Shown: in pieces, positions 26,578-34,650 of the stretch
How the letters are laid out: each line of letters begins with the position of its first letter
Numbering within the stretch: position 1 is the stretch's first letter
Assembly: GCF_900215375.1 (NCBI RefSeq)
Contig: NZ_OBEF01000001.1
Coordinates: forward strand, 62,001-126,000
Source of the DNA: Enterobacter sp. CC120223-11
Lineage (GTDB): Bacteria; Pseudomonadota; Gammaproteobacteria; Enterobacterales; Enterobacteriaceae
DNA length: 64,000 bases
Direction: 5' to 3'
Made by a program: the position numbers and the translations under genes
Notes under the pieces: generated by a model
Databases searched by the model: none
Seen by the model: only the letters and a program-made list of their open reading frames with translations
Told to the model about the DNA's origin: nothing

Positions 26578-27843
26578 TTAATTACGCCATGACGAATACT
26601 GCCCGTCTGGCGTGTCTAAGTTATGTTGATACAGTGCGACCCCGTAATGTTCATCCTGGAAGTATTCCGCGACAGCGGACGGTTCTATGCCTTCTAAATC
26701 AATCAGCTGGTAGGCAAGGCCCAATAATACTTCCAGGATTAAACCAGGGCCTGTCAACGCCGAGGTGACGCAATAGTTTTTCGTCATTAATTCCGTGCGC
26801 CAAGTCAGAATGCGGGAAAGATACATCCCCTGTTTCCCGCCGCTATAACATTCAAAAATACAGTTATTTCTCTCTAAATACCGATAGCGTTTCTTCATGA
26901 CACGAAGAATTATTCGCACGGCTTTTGACCCTGGGTGTGACGCCATAAAGTTATTAAAATAAATGCCTTTCAGCCTTCGGAGTGACGCGACGGCCAGTAA
27001 GTTTTTATGAACCTGAATATGACCCAGCGGCGCAATGTTTTCTGGCGTAAACTTCGCCATGTCTTTCTCTATAAGGCGCAGGATTTTCTCGTATTTACCT
27101 TCATAAAAACAGGCGACCGAATCGTCACCAGAACAATAAAAATCATCCGGGCAAACCAGTTTACCCAGAACGCTTCGGGTTTTCATCAATAGCCAATAAT
27201 CATCCTCAGCAATGCCATTTCGTTGTAAAAAGCGGTTGGTTCCTCTGAATGCATCATCCGTGTAGGGTAGCGTGTCCATGTCCACATAAACACCCCCATG
27301 CAAATGCAAAATCAGCAACCTGACGATATCACTGGCGCTGGCAAGGTTGTCTCTTAACATTATCTCGTAATAATAATATTTCATAAAATCATGAAACTCG
27401 GCCGTAAATAGCCCGGCAATATCCATTACTACTATGTTTCCGCTGCTAATCTGTGGGTCTGATACCCTTCCCGGGGGTTGCCTCTTCTGGATACCATGAT
27501 CAGACAGGAAAGTTTTAACGAGTTTGTCAAAGGGACGCCCCTCTTTTATTTTTGAAAACAGCGAACTGAAGGCGATATTTTTAATGTTTATTTCTAATGC
27601 GCTATAATTTTCAACATGCTGGCTAAGGGCATACTCCCGGATGGAATCATGAAAATACTTATTTACGTAACTTCCTTTATCCAGCCAGAGGTATACCGTC
27701 TTGTTTTTATTAGCTTTAAGCCATATATCGATATAGTCGTAGTTGATTTGACGATTGTCGCCAATCCAGACGAAGTGAATAATATCCGGGACGGCTGTTT
27801 TCTCCTTCGCGAGAGCTGGCACTTCGTTAAGCTTAATTTTCAT
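26578..27843 (-). CDS. Stand-alone GT44-like glycosyltransferase (large clostridial toxin catalytic fold)
   Basis: This protein of 421 residues resembles the glucosyltransferase domain of clostridial TcdA/TcdB. In order it has PDIIHFVWIG near residues 19-28, ASASDIVRLL (Asp172, Arg175; compare TcdB Asp270, Arg273), the DXD motif GGVYVDMDTLP (Asp188, Asp190), LTGPGLI, and a C-terminal SSW that lines up with Ser518-Trp520 of TcdB. It lacks the protease, translocation and receptor domains. No signal peptide is visible. The gene is AT-rich against its neighbours and sits between ydcZ and ydcY, adjacent genes in E. coli, so it is probably acquired. GT32-like DXD sugar transferases are the main alternative. 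ATG 27867 is another possible start. Confidence 0.75.
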   Translation of the reverse strand: MKIKLNEVPALAKEKTAVPDIIHFVWIGDNRQINYDYIDIWLKANKNKTVYLWLDKGSYVNKYFHDSIREYALSQHVENYSALEINIKNIAFSSLFSKIKEGRPFDKLVKTFLSDHGIQKRQPPGRVSDPQISSGNIVVMDIAGLFTAEFHDFMKYYYYEIMLRDNLASASDIVRLLILHLHGGVYVDMDTLPYTDDAFRGTNRFLQRNGIAEDDYWLLMKTRSVLGKLVCPDDFYCSGDDSVACFYEGKYEKILRLIEKDMAKFTPENIAPLGHIQVHKNLLAVASLRRLKGIYFNNFMASHPGSKAVRIILRVMKKRYRYLERNNCIFECYSGGKQGMYLSRILTWRTELMTKNYCVTSALTGPGLILEVLLGLAYQLIDLEGIEPSAVAEYFQDEHYGVALYQHNLDTPDGQYSSWRN

Positions 27844-27867
27844 TTCAGGTTTCTTTCTCAGATGCAT

Positions 27868-28208
27868 GGATGCATCGGATATTACAAATCAAACCTTGAC
27901 ATTAAAATAGCGCAACCTGTAACAACAAGCTGTCACGGTGTCGTTATCATTCACAAGAAATATATAACCTTCTAAATAATGGCGTCATAATAATTTTGCG
28001 AAATGCCATTAGAATTCAAACCAGCGCCATTGTTGACGTACTGAGCTGTTCCGCGAGTTATTTGTGTTATTTAATAGCCGAACGCATAACGCAATGCATT
28101 AACAAAATATCTGGCTAATTTTTTCAGCGAAAGAATGAAGAGTGAAGCGGAAGCCTGCGGTGAAGTTAACAGGCGATCCTCCCTGATACAGAAGGATCGC
28201 CTCATTTT
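27868..28208. other. AT-rich gene-free stretch with a terminator hairpin
   Basis: This region holds no recognisable gene. It should contain the promoter of the glycosyltransferase gene. At 28171-28202, AGGCGATCCT and AGGATCGCCT form a perfect 10-bp stem, just downstream of the ydcY stop on the minus strand; it probably ends the binding-protein/ydcY transcript. Confidence 0.6.
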
Positions 28209-28442
28209 TTACAGAATGGAACCACCTTTAGTCAGACTCTCGAGACGAGCCTCTTCCGCTTCTTTTTGATGACGCCCATGGTGGGCGATGGTGGTACGCA
28301 AACGCTGCTGCTGGGTGAATCGCTCCTCCCGGCTCAGTTCTGCATCATCGCTCAGCACCACCAGCAGTTCGTTCATGGTGGTAATGGAACCGGTGGCAAT
28401 CGCCGCGTCCACTTGCAGACTTACCTCATCCAGATGCGACAT
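28209..28442 (-). CDS. ydcY: YdcY, small DUF2526 protein
   Basis: This 77-residue charged, helical protein is the same length as E. coli YdcY and shares MSHLDEV, the central NELLVVLSDDAELSREER and the C-terminal LTKGGSIL. The function is unknown. AAGGAG precedes ATG 28442. The upstream binding-protein gene ends only 9 bases away on the same strand, so the two are probably co-transcribed here, unlike in E. coli. Confidence 0.93.
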   Translation of the reverse strand: MSHLDEVSLQVDAAIATGSITTMNELLVVLSDDAELSREERFTQQQRLRTTIAHHGRHQKEAEEARLESLTKGGSIL

Positions 28443-28451
28443 CTCTACTCC

Positions 28452-30062
28452 TTAATTCAGCTTCGCTTTTGAAAAATCACTGCCCATCAGGCTGACGCTG
28501 TAGCCAGTCACGTTGCTGCGGGTCGCGAAGAAGGTTTTGCCATTTGCCAGCGCAATCCACGGTGCCTGCTGGTAGAAAATCTCCTGCGCCTGCTGATAGA
28601 GCTTCGCGCGTTTCGCCGGGTCGCTGGTCAGTTTGGCCTGTTTCACCAGACCATCATACCCCTTATCGCACCAGCGCGCGGCATTGGAACCGGTTTTGAT
28701 GCTGTCGCAGCCGAGCAGCACATCAGCAAAGTTGTCCGGATCGCCGTTGTCCGACATCCAGCCAAACAGGGCAGAGTCGTGCTCGCCCTTGCGCATACCG
28801 GAGAGATACTCGCCCCACTCGTAGGTGGTGATTTTGGCTTTGATGCCGACCTTCGCCCAGTCGCTCTGAATCATCTCGGCGATACGACGGGAGTTCGGGT
28901 TATACGGGCGCTGTACCGGCATCGACCAGAGCGTCACCTCGGCGCCCTTCTCAAGCCCCGCCTGCTTCAGCAGCGCTTTGGCTTTTTCCAGATCGTAACC
29001 ATAGCCCGGCAGATCTTTGCTGTAGCCCAGCATGTTCGGCGGCAGCGGTGATTTTGCCACGGTGCCAGATCCCATAAACACGGCGTTCACAATGGCTTTC
29101 TTGTCGGTGGCGTAGTTCAGCGCCTGGCGCACCAGCACGTTATCAAACGGTTTTTTCTCGGTGTTAAACGCCAGGTAGCCGACGTTCAGCGCATCCACCG
29201 AGTGCAGGGTCAGATCTTTGTTATTTTTAATCACGTCAAACTGAACCGGCGATGGCGCCGGAATGATCTGACACTCGTTGGTTTGCAGCTTCGCCAGCCG
29301 CGTTTCCACGTTCGGCGTGATGGAGAAAATCAGGTGCTTCGTCGGCACTTCGCCATCCCAGTAGTTCGGATTCGCGATGTAGCGGATCAGCGAATCCACC
29401 TTGTATTGCTGCAGCACATACGGCCCGGTGCCAATCGGCCAGGTGTCCACGTACTCCGGCGTGCCCTTTTTCATCATCTCATCGGCGTATTCCGCAGAGA
29501 GAATGGAGGCGAAATCCATTCCCCAGTCGGCCAGAAACGCGGCGTTCGGCTCCGTCAGTTCAAACTGGACGTGATAATCATCAATCTTCTTCACGTCTTT
29601 AATCAGCTTATCGAGGCCAACGTCGGTGAAGTATTCATAATTGCCCTGCGAAACCTTGTGATACGGATGATTTTCATCCTTCTGGCGCATCACTGAGAAG
29701 ATAACGTCGTCGGCGTTGAAATCGCGCGTCGGTTTGAAATATTTGTTGCTGTTGAACTTCACGCCCTGACGCAGCGTAAAGGTGTAGGTTTTTCCGTCTG
29801 GTGAAATCGTCCAGCTGGTCGCCAGCGATGGCACCGGCGTGTTGGTTTTCGGATCGAAGTTGATCAAGCGATTGTACAGCGTCTGCGAGCTTGCCACGAA
29901 GGACGGGCCAGAGCTGGCAATCTGCGGGTTGAAGGATTCCGGTGAGGCTTCAGAGCAATAGATCAGCGTGTCTTTATTATTTGCCGCCATCGCGGCCCCT
30001 GCCGGTAATAATGCGCTGAGAGCCAGCGCCAGCAGCGTTTTACCTGCCGTGGAGTGAGACAT
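28452..30062 (-). CDS. DppA-like periplasmic solute-binding protein (SBP family 5), orphan
   Basis: This 536-residue protein has a signal peptide (LLALALSALLPAGAAMA) and the full family-5 peptide/opine-binding fold: LIYCSEASPESFNPQ, DFNADDVIFSVMRQKDEN, and PVQRPYNPNSRRIAEMIQ. It resembles dipeptide-binding DppA, but no permease or ATPase genes lie nearby, so it must use an unlinked transporter, possibly DppBCDF. It lies 9 bases upstream of ydcY. A second, more DppA-like paralogue occurs at the right end of the window. Confidence 0.88.
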   Translation of the reverse strand: MSHSTAGKTLLALALSALLPAGAAMAANNKDTLIYCSEASPESFNPQIASSGPSFVASSQTLYNRLINFDPKTNTPVPSLATSWTISPDGKTYTFTLRQGVKFNSNKYFKPTRDFNADDVIFSVMRQKDENHPYHKVSQGNYEYFTDVGLDKLIKDVKKIDDYHVQFELTEPNAAFLADWGMDFASILSAEYADEMMKKGTPEYVDTWPIGTGPYVLQQYKVDSLIRYIANPNYWDGEVPTKHLIFSITPNVETRLAKLQTNECQIIPAPSPVQFDVIKNNKDLTLHSVDALNVGYLAFNTEKKPFDNVLVRQALNYATDKKAIVNAVFMGSGTVAKSPLPPNMLGYSKDLPGYGYDLEKAKALLKQAGLEKGAEVTLWSMPVQRPYNPNSRRIAEMIQSDWAKVGIKAKITTYEWGEYLSGMRKGEHDSALFGWMSDNGDPDNFADVLLGCDSIKTGSNAARWCDKGYDGLVKQAKLTSDPAKRAKLYQQAQEIFYQQAPWIALANGKTFFATRSNVTGYSVSLMGSDFSKAKLN

Positions 30063-30334
30063 GGTTATAAGCCTTATAGTTTTATTCTAAGAGGCGTAAT
30101 CACAGCACAGGATGCTTATCCTGGCAAATAACCAAACCGCATCAGGTTATGCTTAAACGCGGTTTATCGCCGCTTTATTCGCCACGAATTTCGCTTAGGG
30201 CTTTTTGTGAAAAGCAACGCTTTAGCGCAAATTCAATAGCCGGAGTATTTAGCTTTTTTGCCTTTTCCTCGACCGTTTATCGCCATCGCCCCTGCGTTAG
30301 AGTAGCGGCGTGAAAAAGTCGATGGGATAAGAAC

Positions 30335-31666
30335 GTGGCAAAAACTTTATTACGCAGCGGCAGCCTGGATGATTTCCAGTCCGTGGGCGGCGGCGGTCAG
30401 GCCGTCTTTGCGTCTGCATTGCAGATCCGCGAAACGCTGCGATTGCGCAAACAGCAAACGCTGGCGGAGTGTCTGGCGATCCCGCAGGTCAACGATGAAG
30501 GTGACCGCGTGGACTGGTATTCGCCGGTGGAAGGCGAAGTGCAGGCGTGGAAATCCGCCGATGAAGAGGTGCGTGAGCGCGCCCTGCATCAGCTGGAAAC
30601 CCTGGCCGACAGCGCACTAAGCCTGGCTCGCAAGTGCCAGCAGTCGGAGAAAACGGCCCAGCAGCTGTTCGGCGCTCTGCTGGAAAAGGCGCTCCAGTTC
30701 CCTGGTGAAAACCATGTATTTTTGGTCGGCGATAAACCGGTCATCACCTTCTGGGGCTTCGTCAATCTCAACGAAAGCGCCCGCGAGGAGCTGTTTGGCT
30801 GCCTGCATTTTGCCCCCGTTCCTGAACCCCTTATCGACGACGAAGACGACTTTATTGACGACGAACCGCTGACGGTCACCTTAAGCCACGCCGATGAGCC
30901 GCTTCTCGCCGCACCTTTGACGCTGGCAGCCGAACCCGAGCCTGAAGCGGAACCCGCCGCAGAATTACCTGCCGAGCCAAAAACTGTAGAAGCCCCGGCC
31001 CCTGTCGCTATCCAGAAGAAATCTCGCCGCATTCCATTGTGGAGCCTGCCCGTTGCCGCCGTCATCGTGGCAGCCGTTGCCGGGCCGCTGCTCTGGCCGC
31101 GCCAGACCACTTCGGCTGAACCCGTTGTCGCGAACGTGGCACCGCAGCCTGTTGTTACTCAACCTTCCGCTCCATCGCTCCCTGCCCTGAAGCCGACCCT
31201 GCCGCTGCTTCAGGCGAGCGTAACCGTGCCGGAAAAAGAAGAAAAACAGGAAGAGAAACCCGTCATTATCGCGGCTATCCCGAAAGATGCGCTGGTGATG
31301 GAATCCGATCAGCTCCGTGCCGGTACCACCAAATTCCTGAACGGTAGCTGGCGAGTGCTGGTTGACGTCAAAGATCCAGTCAGCGGCAAAGCTCTGTCGC
31401 TGCGCTATCAGATCCTCAACAACAAAGGCACCGCGCGTCTGGTACACGGTGCCAACGTGGTCTGCAAAGCGGATATTTTCTCCGGCCTGCATCAGAACGG
31501 TGAACTGCTGGTGAAGAGCCGCGGCACCGCCCGCTGCAACGACGGTTCACGCTACCCGATGCCAGAAATCTCCTGTAAGGCAGGCACCAGCGGCATCGCT
31601 GAATGCACGGGCCGCTACGACGCCAGTACCGTCGTGCCGCTGACATTCCGTAAAGTGGGAGCATAA
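30335..31666 (+). CDS. srfA: SrfA, membrane-anchored component of the SrfABC system
   Basis: This 443-residue protein matches SrfA of the Salmonella SrfABC locus (SsrB-regulated factors). The N-terminal 160 residues are soluble, followed by an acidic Pro/Glu-rich linker (about 165-225), one transmembrane helix (about 233-252, IPLWSLPVAAVIVAAVAGPL), a second Pro-rich linker, and a C-terminal domain with several cysteines, probably periplasmic. The start is GTG at 30335. It lies 2 bases from srfB, so the three genes form an operon. The molecular role is not established; the term virulence factor comes from Salmonella regulation. Confidence 0.85.
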   Translation: MAKTLLRSGSLDDFQSVGGGGQAVFASALQIRETLRLRKQQTLAECLAIPQVNDEGDRVDWYSPVEGEVQAWKSADEEVRERALHQLETLADSALSLARKCQQSEKTAQQLFGALLEKALQFPGENHVFLVGDKPVITFWGFVNLNESAREELFGCLHFAPVPEPLIDDEDDFIDDEPLTVTLSHADEPLLAAPLTLAAEPEPEAEPAAELPAEPKTVEAPAPVAIQKKSRRIPLWSLPVAAVIVAAVAGPLLWPRQTTSAEPVVANVAPQPVVTQPSAPSLPALKPTLPLLQASVTVPEKEEKQEEKPVIIAAIPKDALVMESDQLRAGTTKFLNGSWRVLVDVKDPVSGKALSLRYQILNNKGTARLVHGANVVCKADIFSGLHQNGELLVKSRGTARCNDGSRYPMPEISCKAGTSGIAECTGRYDASTVVPLTFRKVGA

Positions 31667-31668
31667 AG

Positions 31669-34650
31669 ATGCTGGTGACTCTTTGCGATTACCAACAGAG
31701 CGTGACGCTCATCGCCAACAGCGGCGTGCAGTTCCTCGACTTCGGGCTGACGCCGCAGGATTCCCTCAGCAATGGGCGCTTCGTGCGCAAAACGGCCAAC
31801 GGCCCGCTGCTGCGCCTGGATTACGACATCGTCAACAGCCGCTACACGCTGCCAGCCACCGACGGCGAGCAGGCTGAAGTGGTCAAACCCGAAAGCACCT
31901 TAACGCTTGAGCATTCGCTTGCGATGCTGGACGGCGTCTGGCTGCCGCTGCCTTTCCTGCGCTTCAATCCGCCGCGTACCTTTGTTGAAGGCCCGGACAA
32001 CTGGGCGCGGGTGCAGATCCGAAAACTGCCGGAGCCGGACAGCGCCGGACATACCCACCGAGTGACGATTGCCCTCGACAGTCAGATCCGCGACGACGCG
32101 CCGCTGGCGCTGGCCCCCGTTGCCAACGACCTGCTCAACGGCACCCGTTTTGCGCTGGCATGGCGCGACAGCGAGGTGGCCGACTTCCTCGATCAGACCT
32201 GGATTGACGGCTGGCTGCGGGAAGTGTTCAGCCACTACGCAAGCCACAACGAGAACCGCAGCGAGCGCGATATTGCCCAGGCGATGCGCAGCTTTGAATA
32301 TCAGGGCCATTGGCTGAACCTGCTGGCGATGCTCGGCGAACAGCTGAAAGTGCCGGAGGTGAAAATCGCCACCGCCTCCGTCAGCTCGCCCGCCATTCCT
32401 GTGGACCTGATCCTTGACGTCGGCAACAGCCACACCTGCGGCGTCATTATTGAAGATCACGGCGACGCCAATGACGGCCTGCGCCAGACGGCAGAGCTGC
32501 AGGTGCGTTCCCTTAGCGAGCCGCAGTTCCTCAACGCCCCGCTGTTTACCAGCCGTCTTGAGTTTTCAGAAGCGCGTTTCGGCAAACAGCATTTCTCCGT
32601 GGAAAGCGGGCGTGAAGACGCATTCGTCTGGCCTTCAATCGTGCGCGTCGGCGACGAGGCACGGAAGCTCGCGATGGCGCGCACCGGCACCGAAGGCAAC
32701 AGCGGCATCTCCAGCCCGCGTCGCTATCTGTGGGATGAAACGCCAACCGTACAGGACTGGCGCTTCAGCCAGATCAACAGCCGCACCCAGCGCGAACCGC
32801 TGGCGGCCGCCTTCCCGCTCTCCTACCTGATGAACGACGACGGCCAACCGCTGTTTACCCTCTCGCCGGATGAGCGGATGCCGGTCTTCTCGCCGCAGTA
32901 CAGCCGCAGCACGCTGATGACGCACATGTTGTGCGAGATCCTGGCCCAGGCGCTCGGGCAGATTAACAGCGTTGCCACCCGTCAGCGCCTTGGCTTCCCG
33001 TCATCACCGCGCCAGCTGCGAACGCTTATTCTGACGCTGCCTTCCGCCATGCCGAAGCAGGAGCGTGAAATCTTCCGTCGCCGTATGTTTGAGGCCATCG
33101 CCCTGGTGTGGAAATCCCTCGGCTGGCATCCGCAGGATGACGACTTCAGCAGCCAAAAGCAGCAGGACAAAAGCGTCGTACCGGTCCCCCACATTCATAT
33201 GGAGTGGGACGAAGCCAGCTGCGGCCAGTTGGTGTGGCTTTACAACGAGGCTATGTCCCATTTTGGCGGGCAGACGGAAGCCTTCTTCGCCGCACTGGCA
33301 AGACCTGACCGCGAGCCAGAACCTGGCACACGCCCGGGCCGTGCGCTGCGGGTTGCAGCTATCGATCTGGGCGGCGGCACAACCGACATGGCGATCACCC
33401 ATTACCGCCTCGATGAAGGCACCGGCAGCAACGTCAAAATTACGCCGCAGCTGCTGTTCCGCGAAGGCTTCAAGGTCGCGGGCGACGACATTTTGCTCGA
33501 TGTCATTCAACGTTGCGTGATGCCTGCGCTGCAAACCCAGCTTCAAAAAGCAGGCATTGCCGATGCGCCAGCCCTGATGGCAACGCTGTTCGGCGATTCC
33601 GGACGCATTGATACCCAGGCCGTGCTGCGTCAGCAGACCACCCTCCAGCTGTTTATGCCCATTGGGCACGCCATTCTCGGCGGCTGGGAATCGAGCGATG
33701 TCAACGACCCGCTGGCCGGGCTGCACGCCACCTTCGGCGAACTGCTGACTCAGCCCCTGACCCGCAACGTGATGAACTACGTCGGGCAGGCTATCAGCCA
33801 CGCATTGCCCGCCGATGCAGAGCCGTTTGATTTGCTCGCCACGCCGCTACAGGTCAATTTCCGCGACCTGCATGAAGCCATGCTGGCAGGCGAATTTACA
33901 ATTGCCGCCCCGCTCCACGCCGTCTGCGAAGCCATCTCCCATTACGCCTGCGACGTGCTGCTGGTGACCGGGCGTCCGGGCTGTTTGCCGGGCGTACAGG
34001 CGCTGATCCGCTACCTGCAACCTGTCCCGGTGAATCGCATGGTGTGGATGGACAGCTATCACGTCCACGAATGGTATCCGTTCAGCCAGCAGGGGCGCAT
34101 CGGCAACCCGAAATCCACCGCTGCCGTGGGCGCGATGCTGTGCAGCCTGGCGCTGGATTTGCGTCTGCCGCGCTTTAACTTCAAGGCCGCTGACATCGGC
34201 GCGTACTCCACCGTGCGCTATCTCGGCGTGCTGGATAACACCGTCAATACGCTGCGTGAAGAGAACATCTGGTATGCCGACCTGGATCTGGACAAGCCGG
34301 GCGCGAAGGTCGATGCCCGCCTGCACTTCCCGCTGCGCGGCAACGTCACCCTCGGTTTCCGTCAGCTGGCGAATGCTCGCTGGCCTGCGACGCCACTTTA
34401 TACCCTGAGCATTAACTCTCCGGAGGTGGCGAAGGCCATTGCCGGAGACGGCGTGCTACAGGTGCGTCTGCAACTGACCGGCGGCAGCCGACAGGAAGGC
34501 CCGGAAGCCTTTGTCCTGGCTGAGGCAAAATTACAGGACGGCACGCCCGTCCCGCCGGATGCCCTGACGCTGAAACTGAACACCCTGGCTGACCGCCGCC
34601 ACAGCGGTAGCCACTACTGGATCGACAGCGGGAGCGTTTACCTGAAATGA
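31669..34650 (+). CDS. srfB: SrfB, actin/Hsp70-fold putative ATPase
   Basis: SrfB is a 993-residue protein of the SrfB family. It carries nucleotide-binding motifs of the actin/Hsp70/sugar-kinase fold: LILDVGNSHTC near residue 247 (phosphate 1), AAIDLGGGTTDMAIT near 563 (phosphate 2), and LLVTGRPGCLPGVQALI near 765 (adenosine). All three are intact, so ATP binding is likely. The first 240 residues are a separate domain without known motifs. It begins 2 bases after srfA and overlaps srfC by four bases (ATGA), which suggests balanced synthesis of a complex. Cytoplasmic by appearance. Confidence 0.88.
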   Translation: MLVTLCDYQQSVTLIANSGVQFLDFGLTPQDSLSNGRFVRKTANGPLLRLDYDIVNSRYTLPATDGEQAEVVKPESTLTLEHSLAMLDGVWLPLPFLRFNPPRTFVEGPDNWARVQIRKLPEPDSAGHTHRVTIALDSQIRDDAPLALAPVANDLLNGTRFALAWRDSEVADFLDQTWIDGWLREVFSHYASHNENRSERDIAQAMRSFEYQGHWLNLLAMLGEQLKVPEVKIATASVSSPAIPVDLILDVGNSHTCGVIIEDHGDANDGLRQTAELQVRSLSEPQFLNAPLFTSRLEFSEARFGKQHFSVESGREDAFVWPSIVRVGDEARKLAMARTGTEGNSGISSPRRYLWDETPTVQDWRFSQINSRTQREPLAAAFPLSYLMNDDGQPLFTLSPDERMPVFSPQYSRSTLMTHMLCEILAQALGQINSVATRQRLGFPSSPRQLRTLILTLPSAMPKQEREIFRRRMFEAIALVWKSLGWHPQDDDFSSQKQQDKSVVPVPHIHMEWDEASCGQLVWLYNEAMSHFGGQTEAFFAALARPDREPEPGTRPGRALRVAAIDLGGGTTDMAITHYRLDEGTGSNVKITPQLLFREGFKVAGDDILLDVIQRCVMPALQTQLQKAGIADAPALMATLFGDSGRIDTQAVLRQQTTLQLFMPIGHAILGGWESSDVNDPLAGLHATFGELLTQPLTRNVMNYVGQAISHALPADAEPFDLLATPLQVNFRDLHEAMLAGEFTIAAPLHAVCEAISHYACDVLLVTGRPGCLPGVQALIRYLQPVPVNRMVWMDSYHVHEWYPFSQQGRIGNPKSTAAVGAMLCSLALDLRLPRFNFKAADIGAYSTVRYLGVLDNTVNTLREENIWYADLDLDKPGAKVDARLHFPLRGNVTLGFRQLANARWPATPLYTLSINSPEVAKAIAGDGVLQVRLQLTGGSRQEGPEAFVLAEAKLQDGTPVPPDALTLKLNTLADRRHSGSHYWIDSGSVYLK

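Noticed and set aside
28452-30062. Naming the binding protein dppA, oppA or sapA
   Set aside because: It is DppA-like, but the context lacks transporter genes and the paralogue at the right end is closer to DppA.
33004-33801. 265-codon minus-strand frame inside srfB
   Set aside because: It lies wholly antisense to a well-supported coding region with intact ATPase motifs; high-GC enterobacterial genes commonly give such frames.
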